Shown here piece after piece: positions 1-10,944 of a stretch of 64,000 bases of DNA. The DNA is from Arion vulgaris. Taxonomy: Eukaryota > Mollusca > Gastropoda > Stylommatophora > Arionidae. Under the pieces are notes generated by a model that did not search any database, was not told the origin of the DNA, and saw only the letters and a program-made list of their open reading frames with translations. A program made the translations under genes and the position numbers. The DNA lies in contig CM036758.1 of NCBI GenBank assembly GCA_020796225.1, positions 68,399,274-68,463,273 of the forward strand. Reading direction: 5' to 3'. The first letter of the stretch is position 1, and each line of letters begins with the position of its first letter.

Positions 1-316
1 TGTATCATATATATGTACAGATATAAATTAATATATATATGTATGATTGAATTCACATATTTATATAAGTGCAATTTTTCTGTGTGTTTCTATTGTGAAA
101 TGTTTGTAATACAATTGTTTAAATATCTTACTTATTCTATTGTGTAACAGATGATGAGCTAGAATTTATTGTCATATTCTATTGTAAATAGTTTTACCTA
201 GTTCATTCCATACAATTTATGTTATTGAGATTTGGATGTATTTGTTGCGGGACACAAGGATTTTGTTATGTAAGGGTTTTGTGTGCGCGTTGTTTGCGGG
301 AGGTATTACCATCATA
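1..316. other. AT-rich stretch without recognised feature
   Basis: Simple AT-rich sequence with short TA runs. No coding exon, structural RNA or repeat boundary can be supported here. Confidence 0.6.
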
Positions 317-640
317 TTACTTACTCACTTATTCCTCTTCTCGTGGATCATAAGGCCTCAACAGTTGTTCACCACTTTTCCTGGTCTCTGGATGTTTTCT
401 TTATGGTCTCCCAGGATAGTCGAGCACTCTTCAGTTCCTCAACAAGACTGCTTAGGACATCCTCTTTTCATTTTCTTGGGTTCCACTTAGTTCTTGTCTA
501 GTGACACTTGGCTGTGTCTTCCGTAGGGTATGCCAACCATCACCATTTTCTTCTCTTAACCTGGGTCATCATGGGTTCCTGTTCTGTTCTTATCCACAAG
601 TCTGTGGTTGCAACTCATCATACCAGCATGTATGTCATAC
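317..640 (-). mobile_element. LINE 3' end (family 1), inverted copy
   Basis: Read on the minus strand, this matches the C-terminal tail of a non-LTR retrotransposon polyprotein: an LWIRT-type segment, then a basic segment and an ending that gives ETIKKTSRDQEKW-like residues before a 'LMIHEKRNK' tail. The same tail lies in the opposite orientation directly next to it at 660-975, and again at 3795-4070 and 55260-55370. It is 5'-truncated and full of stops, so it is a relic. Confidence 0.65.
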
Positions 641-659
641 GATATACTGCTTTTATGCC

Positions 660-975
660 ACATCACAAGACAGAGTTGCAAACATAGATCTGTGGATAAG
701 AACAGGACAAGAGTCCACAATGACCTAGATTAAGAGAAGAAAATTGTGATAGGTCAGACATGCCCTGTGAAAGATATAGTCAAGGATCACTAGACAAACA
801 CTTGAGTGAAACTTGGAAAACGGAAACTGGCTGTCCTAAACAGAACTAGTGGTGGAGTCTTCTTGAGGAATGCTGGGCTATTATAGAAAGCCATAAAGAA
901 AACAGCCAGGGACTACAAAAGTGAATAACAACTGTTAATGCCCTCTGCTCTACAAGAAGCAGAGAGAAATAAGTA
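660..975 (+). mobile_element. LINE 3' end (family 1)
   Basis: Translation shows the widespread LINE C-terminal pattern: a 'DLWIRTGQE' start, a basic stretch with stop codons, and a tail reading 'CPLLYKKQREISKS', which corresponds to the usual LCSTRS-type ending. Similar to 3795-4070. The copy at 317-640 faces it, giving an inverted pair around position 645. Degenerate and non-coding. Confidence 0.65.
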
Positions 976-1235
976 AGTCATAAACTGCTTTAAAGTTAAC
1001 TATTAGTGGACCAGAGCAAAAGCCATGTTTTTACAAGCCATTTGTTTTTAGAAATAAAAACGCCCTTTAGTGTGGCTCCTGGTAAAAGGCGTTCAACCCA
1101 AAGCTGCATAGTGTGTCGCTTGGTTGACAAGGAATTAATCTGGTCAAGATGGCAATGGGTGTATTTTAGCCGGACACTAACAGAAGTCAGTCAGATTTCC
1201 TTGGATGGAATGTGTCTAAAATAGTCTGAATGTGA

Positions 1236-1680
1236 TAGTGCCAGAGTGGTTACCAAGGCCCAAATTGGGGTGTAAAGAATAGAACCACTGTTACATGCCA
1301 TGCATGTTGTAAGAGGCGATTAAGGAGGTTGGATGTGGGGCTAGCTACCCCACACCGTAAAAACACTAGATGGCTACAGAGCGGAGAGCAAACCGAGTAA
1401 ACGCTGGCTGAAACCGGACACATTGTCGAAGGAAACGCACCAGAACTCCAAATGGTGCTGAAGATGTGACGTAAAATACACCAATGCTAAGGCTGCATGA
1501 ACCAGATTTCCACATGAATAGAATTTATGGGAGGTCTGGTACATTGGTCTGGGCAGTGATCGCGAGAGAGAATGTGATAGGTAGACTGTTGCACCATTTG
1601 ACCAGTCTATGGGATTCTGAAGACACTGGGACAGACCTAACAAGCAGAGAGTGGTTTCATTTAATTTATACTTGATCATA
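1236..1680 (+). repeat. Dispersed SINE-like repeat family A
   Basis: Starts 'gccagagtggttaccaaggc' and contains the core 'gtaagaggcgattaagg', then a roughly 300-bp body. The same sequence occurs inverted at 15845-16197 and 8826-9060, and as head-only copies at 21945-22045, 53340-53465 and 57605-57730. The open frames inside it are shadows of the repeat. The head resembles a Pol III A box, but I cannot show a clear tRNA fold. Confidence 0.75.
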
Positions 1681-1684
1681 GAAT

Positions 1685-2240
1685 CACTGCAGGATTTTAT
1701 GAATTAACTAACAAAGGGGAAGAAGTGGATACAAGACAAAAGGTCACCAACGCAAAAGGTATGTTATAGTACCGCCCTTTTTTTCGGTGGGTCTACAGTA
1801 CTATCTTTTCTTTGGTTACTATCGGCTATTTGTTACGGTGGTATGGTAATAATGTTGTTGATGTTGTAGCCGTTTCCATTTATCTATTATATTATCCTAT
1901 CCATTGCGTATTCCACGATTGCAGTGAGTCGGGCTTATTTATTCATTCCCTTGATGTACCATATTCCTTTCACCGTAGACTCAATTTTAGTTTCTTTCTT
2001 CGGATCCTTCTTTATCTTTGGTTTATTTGACTGATTATTTGATGTTGTTGTGGGTAGATGCTTAATGATAAATCACACCAATGTAAAATGATACAAACAC
2101 CATATTTCAGTCCATATTCCTTTATTTTGGATGTTAAATGCAAGAGCACATGAAACCACGTCTACTCAATGGTCATGTTTATCTTTGTCTGTTTTCTAGC
2201 AACCGTTACTAAATCGTCACTATTTTACTACACAAAAGCG
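1685..2240. other. No recognisable feature
   Basis: Mixed sequence without exon-like coding potential or a repeat that I can match elsewhere in the window. Confidence 0.5.
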
Positions 2241-2248
2241 TCATGTTC

Positions 2249-2295
2249 GAGATTATGTGTTGCACTTCTGCTTAGAGAGTGCAACACATAGTCTC
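2249..2295. repeat. Inverted repeat (17-bp arms)
   Basis: Arms 2249-2265 and 2279-2295 are reverse complements with one mismatch, around a 13-nt loop. It could be an internal hairpin of an old DNA transposon; no flanking duplication was seen. Confidence 0.7.
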
Positions 2296-2299
2296 AACT

Positions 2300-3065
2300 A
2301 TTAAATATCTAATTATACTACACTAACTATCTGGCTAACTGTCCATTCCTCCGCTGCCACCTGGGGAGCTATGACAGACTGTGACAGGTAGACCTCAGAA
2401 ACAGCAGACAGTGAAAGACACCATGTACAATTTTGAAGGCGTACACAAGTGCCCATTCTAGAAATCTCTTCTTATCCTGATGCTGTGAGGCAAAATGTAT
2501 TAACTCCCAGTGGACCAGAAAGCCATGTTTTTACAAACCATTATTTTAATCATACATTTTTATATAGACAGCTGTTATTATTAGTTTTGTCATAAAACTG
2601 TCATTATTTAATATATGGAACATGTAGCATATACCAAAATGTTTACAATTGAATTCTCTGTTTAGTTACATTGGTGAAATATTTCTCAATGAGATAATGC
2701 AAATGCAAAATGACTTTTGGTAAGATGGAAAAATACAATGAGAACAAAATTGTCGCCACTCAATTTCATTATATTCTGTGCATCTGTAATCTATAAAATG
2801 TGTTTCTTTTTATACTATCTATATCCATCTTTACACAATCCAGCAAAGTTTCATCGGTTTTTTTCAATAGATAAGATTTTTTTACAGTTTTTATTCCAGA
2901 TGAAGCACTCATTTCAAGTCGAAATTGTGTGTAAAACAAAATCCGTTGTTTGATTTTTTGGTGACAATTTTATCACAGTTTACCAAACCAAAATAAAAAA
3001 CAACTGTGTCCACACGCGAAGCAAGAAATGACCAATGACCTTAAGTTAAATTAATAAAGCTGGAC
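2300..3065. other. No gene; short shared segment with 54 kb
   Basis: Nothing coding. The segment near 2462-2495 ('ctcttcttatcctgatgctg') recurs near 54370, and 'gtggaccag..aagccatgtttttaca' recurs near 1005 and 2515. These are traces of old dispersed repeats. Confidence 0.5.
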
Positions 3066-3069
3066 TGGA

Positions 3070-3330
3070 ATATTCTTATTTGAACGCTCCATATCAACCA
3101 CTTGTTAAACTACTTTTTTAAAATTTGTATGTGATCTGAGCCTAACAGCGATTGTATGTTGTACCAGTTACGTGCCTACAAGTAGGCCAGCACATCTCAT
3201 TTCCGCTACTCTTTTTATTTATTAGGGTAGCTTCCCTTATCCCCCTACCTCGGTCGCCTCTTACGAAATGGCTTGTAGATCGCAGTGTTACTATTATTTA
3301 CTCCCTTGTTAGCCCGTCAACACACATCTG
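3070..3330 (-). repeat. SINE-like repeat family B
   Basis: Copy of a repeat of about 250 bp also found at 5325-5585, 8590-8770, 16810-17060, 19866-20095 and 48290-48735. The diagnostic part is 'tgatctgagcctaa' followed by 'aagtaggccagcacat' and the core 'gtcgcctcttacga'. On the minus strand the core aligns with family A (GTAAGAGGCGAC). Confidence 0.8.
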
Positions 3331-3645
3331 TACCTATCATCTTAAAAGGGTCAAACGGCAAAGGATTGAATTCACTGCACTTGGTGACCTATCATTTGAT
3401 AATGTTTACCATAGAGCAAAGCAAATACACAAATTACATTGACAAAATAGTAAGTAATAATCTAATTTATTATTCTTTTAGTTTAATTTATCTGTATTTG
3501 TTGTTATTCCTTGCATGTGTGGTTTTTTTTAATTGCTCCGAGGAAAGGTTTTATGGATAAAGTGTTGACAATTTTGCTGGGTTTTTTTTTTAAAAATGTT
3601 TACTATTACTTATACAGTTTTCTATGTTAATTTCTGGAATATTTA

Positions 3646-3728
3646 AACTATGTAGAACCTTTGCGACTTATTGAGAAAACATCTTTAACTATGTAGAACC
3701 TTTGCGACTTATTGAGAAAACATCTTTA
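3646..3728. repeat. 41-bp tandem duplication (2 copies)
   Basis: Two near-identical copies starting at 3646 and 3687, each beginning 'aactatgtagaacctttgcg'. Confidence 0.9.
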
Positions 3729-3794
3729 AAATTTTGCAAGTACTAGACCACATCAAAGGTTTCTTAATAAACTAACTTTTTGGCGAATTTTCAG

Positions 3795-4070
3795 ATTGTA
3801 TGACAGAATAGCAAACACAGATCTGTGAATAAGGACAGGGAAGGAACCCATGATGACCCAGGTCAGGAAGAGAACATGGTGGTGAGTTTTGTATACCCTG
3901 TGGAAAATACTGTGGAGTGTCACCAGACAGACACTAGAATGAAACCACCAAGGAAAACAGGACACCATAAACAGACCTGGAAATATAATCTTCTTGAAGA
4001 ACTGAAGGATGCTGAAGTATCATGGGAAACTATAAAGAAAATGGCTAGAGACCAGGAAGGGAGGACAGCT
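3795..4070 (+). mobile_element. LINE 3' end (family 1)
   Basis: A short open frame encodes the C-terminal tail of a LINE polyprotein: basic residues, then TGHHKQTWKYNLLEELKD and SWETIKKMARDQEGR. This corresponds to the usual RPRNTW...W..L...A.DR..WR pattern of such tails. Another LINE relic (4075-4300) follows directly. Confidence 0.7.
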
Positions 4071-4074
4071 GTTA

Positions 4075-4300
4075 ATGATCCAACGATTTAAGCAATTTGA
4101 AGTTACCCATTGTACAAGTATAACTGGATGCCTAAGGGGCAGAGTGTGGCGTGTGTTTAATCAGCAAGCTTCAGGAACCATCAATATGCATACTCTTCTA
4201 TATCTGTTTGGGGAGACTGAGGACCTATGGATCTGCCCAGAGTGCAATGACGTCAATTTAGTAACCAATAACCAACAATGCTCTATGCTCCAAAAGGAGT
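4075..4300 (+). mobile_element. I-clade LINE C-terminal fragment
   Basis: The translated segment includes GCLRGRVWRVFNQQASGT and then EDLWICPECND. This is the region after RNase H in I-clade elements, and the minus-strand copy at 5640-5800 gives closely matching residues. The CPEC pair is conserved in all copies in this window (37084-37677, 23431-24000, 56510-57022). 5'-truncated. Confidence 0.75.
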
Positions 4301-4489
4301 TGTGAGGTAGAAGAAGAACTAGCCCTCTTCTCATCATAATAACTAGCATTTTAAATGTATATTGCGATCTGAAATGTACCGCTAATGTGGTATATATTTT
4401 CATAAACCATGATTTAGATTATTAACACTATATCATTATCAGATAATTGCTTTTTGACATAATAATTACTTCATTCACACAGATATTCA

Positions 4490-4665
4490 GAGAGAAAAAA
4501 AAATTCCTACAAAATATTTTCACCATCTTATAAATTACATCGGGACCCCTACGGTGCTATAGAATTTGTGCACTGTCGTTGAGATCTTCCTGTGTAAAAA
4601 AGTGATTGGAGCACACATGGTTGCTCACTGAAGTGCAATGATGATGTTCCAATCAATCGATCAAG
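4490..4665 (+). repeat. SINE family D, partial
   Basis: Reverse complement of the tail part of the repeat at 15475-15845 and 50030-50440: shared 'attcctacaaaatatttt' and 'gatcttcctgtgtaa', and a 'ggttgctcactgaagtgcaatgatgatg' end. The tRNA-like head is missing. Confidence 0.65.
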
Positions 4666-4669
4666 ATAT

Positions 4670-5320
4670 TTAGGGTATCAGTGCTCAATTTCATGTACAA
4701 TTGTTTCTCGAGTCACTCTGCTGAAAATTTTTATGCTGTCTTTTCTGAGAATTCAGAATCATCACCAGGGCTATGGTTTAAATATATGCCAGACCACTGG
4801 CTGCCCAAACAACTCTTCTATGGTGAGGCTCAGGGAAGGCTTAACAGTCACTTGGCGGACTTTGAATATATAGATAATATTTCAAGCGAACGAAAGGAAA
4901 GAAGAACTTGGTGAGCTAAAAATATTTTCAGCGGCAACCTTATAAACTCAGTAACTCCCAAACTTCTAGAAATTGTAAATGTTTTTGTTGTTCATTATGA
5001 AGGCCTTCTCCAATACTAGCAGCATCATATGTTCCTTTGCATTGACAAACATTCATGTTATATATCGTTGGAAAGCAAGTTGAATGTGCTATCAAGCTAT
5101 ATGGTTTTAATATCACTGTGATGTAATATGTGATACCTGTGACCTACTTTCTTTGTTACTAAAAATATGCTTCTCAAAAAAAAACATGTACAGTCGCATA
5201 GAATATAAAAAAAGTATGGAAGATATAATGAAAACTTTTAGTATCTTTTTTTTACACACTTTGACATTTGTTGGAGGAGACTGAGCATCTATAGGTCTCC
5301 CGGAGTGTTATGACATTGGT
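4670..5320. other. No recognisable feature
   Basis: Unique-looking sequence. The short frame at 4681-4914 has no domain I can recognise. Confidence 0.5.
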
Positions 5321-5324
5321 TCTT

Positions 5325-5585
5325 CTTCTTCGAACGATCCATATCGACCACTTGTTAACCACTCAGTGTGATTTGTATGTGATCTGAGCCTAAGAGAGAT
5401 TGTACATTGTGCCAGTTATGTGCCTACAAATAGGCCAACATATCCTATTTCTGCGCTGCTTTTTACTTACTAGGATAGCTTCCAAAGCTGCTACATCAGT
5501 CGCCTCTTATACCACGACTTGTAGGTCGCAGTGGTACTATTCTTTGCTTCCTTGCGGGCCCTGGCACCACACAGGCATGACATTC
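5325..5585 (-). repeat. SINE-like repeat family B
   Basis: Same sequence as 3070-3330 with the clear 'tctgagcctaagagagattg' and 'gtcgcctcttataccacgac' parts, ending near 'ccctggcaccacacagg'. Confidence 0.8.
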
Positions 5586-5639
5586 GTTCAGTAACCAGTA
5601 ATAAATTTATAGAACTTGTAACTGCATACAGGTTACTGG

Positions 5640-6985
5640 TTATTGGTTACTAAACTGACGTCATTGCACTCCGGGCAGACCCATAGGTGCTCAGTCTCCC
5701 CAACAGATATCGAAGAGTATGCATACTGATGGTTCCGTGGCTCGCTGATTAAACACACCTCTCACTCTGCCTCTCAGGCATCCAGTTCGATTTGAACAAC
5801 GGGTAACTCCAAACTGCCTAAATCACTTGATCGATACAACATCGATTTTAGTGTCCTCATCCAACAGACAGTCGCGAAGAGACCGAAGAATATCCATCTT
5901 CAACTTCCCAACAATTGATGCTGTTGATGCAAGCCTGTCCGCTCTCTCATTACCGTAAACACCCGCATGCCCAGGACAGTATATTCACATAAGCGGTTAG
6001 AAACTTCTATAGACGACATCCACTCATCCGAAACCTGCCCTTCTGGATCTTGTGAAGCATCGACTGAGAGTCAGATACAACAACTGCCCCAGTAAATTAA
6101 GTCCCAGAAATCCAATGGAAGGCAGCAGTAACGGCCTCAATCTCCATCCTCATACTAGAAGTAGTTGTCCTGTATGCCCCACTTCGCTCTGCAACAACCC
6201 TACCATGCGCATTAGCCAAGAAACCCCAGCCGGACTTCTCACCACGTTGAACCGACCCATCGGTATTTACAACATCATCATCCCTTGCATTATCTTCTAT
6301 CAGCTGCTTAACTGCGAGATCAGCCTTCATGTTGCCCCAATCTCTACATTCTCTTCCAAGAGTAATGAAAACATTGAGATAGTTGGTCATGCTACCATCT
6401 GTTGGGATCCATTCTTCCCCTTTTGGTAAGGTCGCAACCGTAGTCACCTCGCCAATTGTTCTCTCAGCCTGGGCCATCCACGACATGCCACGCTTGATTC
6501 TCGTGCCCTTAACATCATTAGTGTTCTTGTGTAGTGGATGTCTCTTATCCGCAGTAACCCACATATATGCCTTGGTTTGGACGAATACATGATGGGAGCG
6601 TAGTGACAGAAGGCCAAGCATATATCTCATCTTCACAATGGGGATATCTCTAGTGCAGCCCAGGACTATACGCATACCTTCATTCTGAACCTGTTCGAGT
6701 CATTCACATTGTGATCTTGATATCTTAAGAATTCCGAGTCCGTAATCTACCACTGATATAACCAGTCGATCGAACAAAAGGGCAAGTAGTCTCTGCTCAA
6801 GGTGTGCAGCCACTATAACTTTGAGAGCCACAAGACCACGCTTGCACTGTTGTATCATCTGTTCAATATGGTGTTTGAAAGATAGACTACGATCGAAGGT
6901 TATTCCAAGAATTTGTATTACATTGCTGTCTAGTGCAGATTTATAATATAATAATTCCTCTCTAACCGTTATATGTTACATAGAA
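5640..6985 (-). mobile_element. I-clade LINE, 3' half (RT thumb, RNase H, C-terminal CPEC region)
   Basis: Minus-strand translation from about 6985 downwards gives an RT-thumb segment (FDRSLSFKHHIEQMIQQ, then LFDRLVISVVDYGLG and QNEGMRIVLGC). An uninterrupted 192-residue frame (6675-6097) holds the start of RNase H, with the first catalytic Asp in VVNTDGSVQRGEKSGWG and the Glu in SSMRMEIEAVTAAF. The rest of RNase H and the post-RNase H region (GCLRG.V, CPECND) follow in shifted frames down to 5640. RT followed by RNase H identifies an I-clade (I/Nimbus/Ingi-like) non-LTR element. The endonuclease and most of RT are missing, and frameshifts show it is dead. Confidence 0.85.
6097..6675 (-). pseudogene. 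LINE RNase H domain (open 192-residue part)
   Basis: Residues about 1-35 are the RT end. From about residue 135 the RNase H fold begins, with Asp in VVNTDGS and Glu in MEIEAVTAAF. The frame stops at FHWISGT, before the remaining catalytic Asp residues, which continue in another frame. Within the retrotransposon, RNase H would remove the RNA strand during second-strand synthesis. This long surviving frame is a remnant of the element above, not a host gene. Confidence 0.8.
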
Positions 6986-6989
6986 CCTG

Positions 6990-7140
6990 CAAGCAATTGC
7001 TCCACACCCACTTTATCCTGGGCAACTTGCTTAATCTCCTCCATGGAACTGAGACCGATATTTCCTGCCTCTCTCAACAAAGTTCTGGTACGGCATCCTT
7101 TCTTGCAAGTTTCTGTAACTCTTTAAATTTCTTGTGATGA
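6990..7140 (-). mobile_element. LINE C-terminal tail (58-kb family)
   Basis: Minus-strand translation contains TLLREAGNIGLSSMEEI and VAQDK. It matches the tail of the LINE at 57930-58765 (TLLREAGNSLSSMEEIERVA). It abuts the I-clade LINE. Confidence 0.7.
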
Positions 7141-7595
7141 GGTAGCTGGCCTCCTGCACAAGTCCTCCTTTTTCATCTGGGCTTGGAACAGGCATTGACA
7201 GAGTTTGAACGCGTCCAATTATTATTTGGATGTCATGCTGTTTATGTTGAAAACAAAGATATTGTTAGGACGTTTTGCTGTTAGATGTGTTTCATTTCAA
7301 CCTATCGGTGCTATGATGTCTGTTCGGTAACCCAAAGACAGTAACCAATCATTTCAATCAGTCATATATTTGAATATTAAGTGACAGCACTCGAAAATGA
7401 TGGAAGTAAATTTTAAAATTATATTGTTCATTATCTTTCCATTCAGATTTGCTCCGTTTTTAAAAAAGTGGACTTTAAAAAAATTGTAGGTGCCATTTTT
7501 AAATTTGTTCAAAAATATGTTGCACAGCATCCCAAAAGTTTGAATAGCACAGTATCGTATAACATACAATGTCAATAGGTAATCTGTATTGAAAA
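7140..7595. other. No recognisable feature
   Basis: Low-complexity AT-rich region with a few short frames lacking recognisable domains. Confidence 0.5.
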
Positions 7596-7599
7596 TGAT

Positions 7600-7795
7600 G
7601 CAAAGAGAAGGTTTAGAACATTTGGTGACTACAGGGAAAATTCAGGGAAGGAGAGATCGTGGAAGACAGAGGGAGAAGATGTTGGATGGCCTGACATCAT
7701 AGTTCTACAAAAGATCGATGTCAGAACTGATTACATGCGCCAAGCAAAGAGAGTTGTGAGAGACATGATAGCCTATGTCGGCAGCACGACTCTTG
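7600..7795 (+). mobile_element. LINE 3' end (family G)
   Basis: Translation shows GLEHLVTTGKIQGRRDRGRQ, then MLDGLTS, the typical C-terminal tail of CR1/RTE-like LINEs. Other copies: 27175-27330 (minus), 29780-29985, 31325-31720, 35460-36060, 47460-47755. Confidence 0.7.
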
Positions 7796-7871
7796 ATTGT
7801 TTGATCCATTAGGGTTCCTTAGTTTACTTTATCATGTCTACCCTGTCATTTTCATAGAGGCCAACGATCAT

Positions 7872-8122
7872 TTAACTCTTTCCACGCTTTAAGCCTTTAC
7901 ACTGCCATAGAGTTGCTTCCTTATTAGAAGTCTTTCTAGTTTTACTTTACTACTTTTTAACTTGTTATTCTATTGGGTTGTTCAGTTTTCTTCAATTTAG
8001 TATATAATAATATATTTATGTTTATTTATTGACGAGTTGTTCTGATTTTTTGTAGATTTTGTTTTTACCTCCCTTGAATTAACTGTTTGAAAATTGAGAA
8101 ATAACCATGTGGAAAGAGTTAA
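7872..8122. mobile_element. piggyBac-like MITE (TTAA-flanked)
   Basis: Bounded by TTAA at 7872-7875 and 8119-8122. The terminal inverted repeat is ctctttccac / gtggaaagag (10 bp). The interior of about 240 bp has no coding capacity. A TTAA target and short TIR are the signature of the piggyBac superfamily. A second copy lies at 32669-32955 inside a SINE. Confidence 0.8.
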
Positions 8123-8269
8123 ATTTGACAAATAAATTGCTAAGTTAGTCTTTATTTGTGATAAAACTCAAACTACAATTGTCTGGAGTTTATTATGCAC
8201 TGTAAAAATAATTTCATGGTTTTCATTATATCATTTCGTTATGTAGTCTGTATGTAACATTTTCAATGA

Positions 8270-8560
8270 CATGAAAAACTTGTACAGAATAAAAGGGTAG
8301 CGTGCAAAGCTGATAACAGGAAAACCCTGTACAGAAATATAATGAAGGGTTTCAAGCTGAAGGATTGACTTCATTGCACCAGGTTTTCCCATATAGCTCC
8401 GTCCTGTAAATCGACACCACCTACCAGATCGTGTTGCACAAAGCATGAACTTCATAGCACCAACAACAATTCTAGGGAAATTGCACATGTGATTCAGTCC
8501 GGATTTGAACCTGCAACCTTCAGAATGCAACGAAAATGTCTTAAAGTCTTTGCCATATCA
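8270..8560 (-). repeat. tRNA-derived SINE family J
   Basis: On the minus strand a tRNA-like head contains a B-box-like 'aggttcaaatccgga' (8505-8520 region). The body has 'ttgacttcattgcaccaggt', shared with 17245-17460 (plus), 32160-32300 and 43590-43760. Confidence 0.65.
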
Positions 8561-8589
8561 CCCCAACAGAAAAGTATGTACATGTTCTT

Positions 8590-8770
8590 CTACTTCTTCG
8601 AATGTTCCATATTGATCACTTGTTAAACCACTCTTTGGTATTTGTATGTGATCTGAGCCTAAGAGTGATTGTACATTGTCTCAGTTATGTGCCTACAAGT
8701 AGGCCAGCAGATCTGATCTCTGCTACGCTTTCTATTTACTAGGGTAGCTTTCCTAGGTCACTACCTTGTA
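8590..8770 (-). repeat. SINE-like repeat family B, partial
   Basis: Carries 'gatctgagcctaagagtgat' and 'aagtaggccagcag', truncated before the GTAAGAGGCGAC core. Confidence 0.7.
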
Positions 8771-8825
8771 CATGTTGACATATGTGATAAGTTGACTAGG
8801 ACAAGGAAGTGATATGATTTTGAGT

Positions 8826-9060
8826 TTTATACATCTCTCTCATGATCACCGCTTAGACCGATGTACCAGATTTCTCCATAAATCTTATTCATTTGGAAAT
8901 CTGATTCATGCAGCGTTTAGCAGCGGTGTGTTTTTAAATCACATCTTCAGCACCATTTGGAGCTCTGGTGCTTATCCTTTGGCAATGTGTCCAGTTTCAG
9001 CCAGCATTTACTGGGTTCGCTCTCCGTTAGCCTTTGACTGTCCCCAGCCTACCTGCAAGG
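8826..9060 (-). repeat. SINE-like repeat family A, body only
   Basis: Inverted copy of the body at 1400-1650: shared 'accagatttctccataaatc' and 'cagcaccatttggagctctg'. The head with the conserved core is absent. Confidence 0.7.
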
Positions 9061-9149
9061 CAGCAAGTTGAGTTGTATATGAAACTTTGTGTACATCTTT
9101 TAGTTCTTAGAATTTTTTCCAAGTTTGAAAAGTACTTAAAATTGTAGAC

Positions 9150-9577
9150 ATTTTCTGGAGGGCAGGAAAGTAACTACACTTTCTAGGGAGTAAAGCAAGT
9201 AGCTATACTTTTCTAGGAGTAAATGAAAGCCGTTGTACCTTTCTAGGAGTAAATGAAAGTAGCTATACTTTTCTGGGAGTAAATTAAAGTGGCTATACTT
9301 TTCTAGGAGTAAATGAAAGTCGTTGTACCTTTCTGGAGTAAGCGAAGTAGCTATACTTTTCTGGGAATAAATGAAGTGGCTATACTTTTCTAGGAGTAAA
9401 TGAAAGTAGCTATACTTTTCTAGGAGTAAATGAAAGTAGCTATACTTTTCTAGGGAGTAAATGAAAGTGGCTATACTTTTTTAGGGAGTAAATGAAAGTA
9501 GCTATACTTTTCTAGGGAGTAAATGAAAGTAGCTATACTTTTCTAGGGAGTAAATGAAAATAGCTATACTTTTCTAG
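9150..9577. repeat. 31-bp minisatellite, left part
   Basis: About 13 units of 'gctatacttttctaggagtaaatgaaagta' type, 29-32 bp each. The array is split by the Penelope-like element at 9578-13007 and resumes at 13008. Confidence 0.9.
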
Positions 9578-9944
9578 TGAAACACGTACAAACAAAGTAC
9601 TATAGTTTTACAAAATACATAAACAGTGACGATAAACAGCAGCGTTTCGACCAACAAGGCCTTTATCAAGCAAACGAACAAACAGGAGTGACAAATTAAA
9701 ATGAAACACAAATGGACGACCAAATACCAACGTATCTAAGGAAAATCTGGAATAAAAACGAATACGAAATAAATGTAACACAAAAAACACACATAAAAAC
9801 TAAAAATAGAAAGAAACAATGAAACATCTAGTAAATATATAACTTGAATACATGCAACATATACCCATATAGATTATAAAGCATGGGAAGAGAAAGTACT
9901 AAAAAGCATAAGAATGTAATACATGCAACATATACCCATAGATA

Positions 9945-10430
9945 TTACAAAGCATTGGAAGAGAAAGTACTAAGAAGCATAAGAATGTAATACGTTGAGC
10001 CGCGTGGTCGCAAGGTACCATACAAAGAAATCAACCGATTCTCCAGAGCAAATCGACTACGATCATCAGAGGAACATGATCGGATGGCTGTGACCTGGAC
10101 ATCGCAAGCTCCTGAATGGCCAGTATCATTGAAATGGGTAGCTACAGGGGTCTCAGAGCATTGGCGTATATCGCGCAAGTGTTGGGCGAATCGGTCACTG
10201 AGTCTCCTGCGGTTTCCCAATATAGGCCTTGTTGCACCGCTTGCAGATAATGGCATAGATAATATTACGGGACTGGCACGTGAAACTGTCTTCAACAACG
10301 AACGTGGCTTTTGGAAAAGACACCGTCCGGGTCTGTATTACATAAGCACAAGTGTTACAGCGCCGGCCACACTGGATGGTGCCAAAATGACTCTGGATGT
10401 TTGGCTTGAGGCGACTGTGAACTAACATAT
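9945..10430 (-). pseudogene. Penelope-like element GIY-YIG endonuclease
   Basis: The minus frame from 10428 gives a Cys-rich linker (CGRRCNTCAYV), then IIYAIICKRCNKAYIGKPQ. This is the GIY-YIG core with YAI as the GIY equivalent and AYIG as YIG. After a frameshift near 10200 it continues RRLSDRFAQHLRDIRQ, HFNDTGH and the Glu-containing FALENRLISLYGTLRPRG. In Penelope-like elements this nuclease nicks the target for target-primed reverse transcription. The frameshift makes this copy inactive. It lies downstream of the RT in the same orientation. Confidence 0.85.
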
Positions 10431-10944
10431 CCTTAAGGCTTCTGTCCGTCTGTCGCCACCAAAGGATAGTGTTGGAAGATTGAACGTGTATCAGGATCAG
10501 ACTGAAGAATGGAGAGATGACGGAATAAGACTTTCTTCACAAAGGAACTATGAGGGTGGAAAGTTAAGACAAGTTTCACCCTGTCAGATTGGAAGTTCTA
10601 TGCTGGTTAGAAGAGCCCCCTGGCGAAAATTTGCTGAGACGCGCCATAGCAGAAGCAAGCACCTTATCCGGGTATAGCGCTTAGAAGAAATCCAGCATCT
10701 CGTGAGCTCTATCGAGAAATCGTCGTCCCTCGCTACAGAAGCGACAAGGCGCAGGTTGAGAGAATGGTAAAGAATCACGACAAGCCTGGGAATGGGAAGA
10801 GGTATAAAGAAAACTATGTGCATCAGTAGGCTTGTAGTATACTGATGTAGTGATGGTGGATAGGCTGATAGTGATAGTGATGTCAAAAAAGTTGACACAA
10901 GAGGTAGAGATGTGAGATGTAAACCGAAGGGCCCGGATTGAAGA

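Noticed and set aside
1374..1679. 101-residue minus-strand frame
   Set aside because: It is the reverse strand of SINE-like repeat A; the same frame appears with stops and indels in other copies.
6383..6592. Plus-strand frame over the RNase H region
   Set aside because: Shadow of the minus-strand LINE frame, which carries the conserved residues.
9608..9790. Host protein-coding frame at the Penelope end
   Set aside because: The same sequence is found inverted at 25578-25829 within a foldback element; it is the element's terminal repeat.
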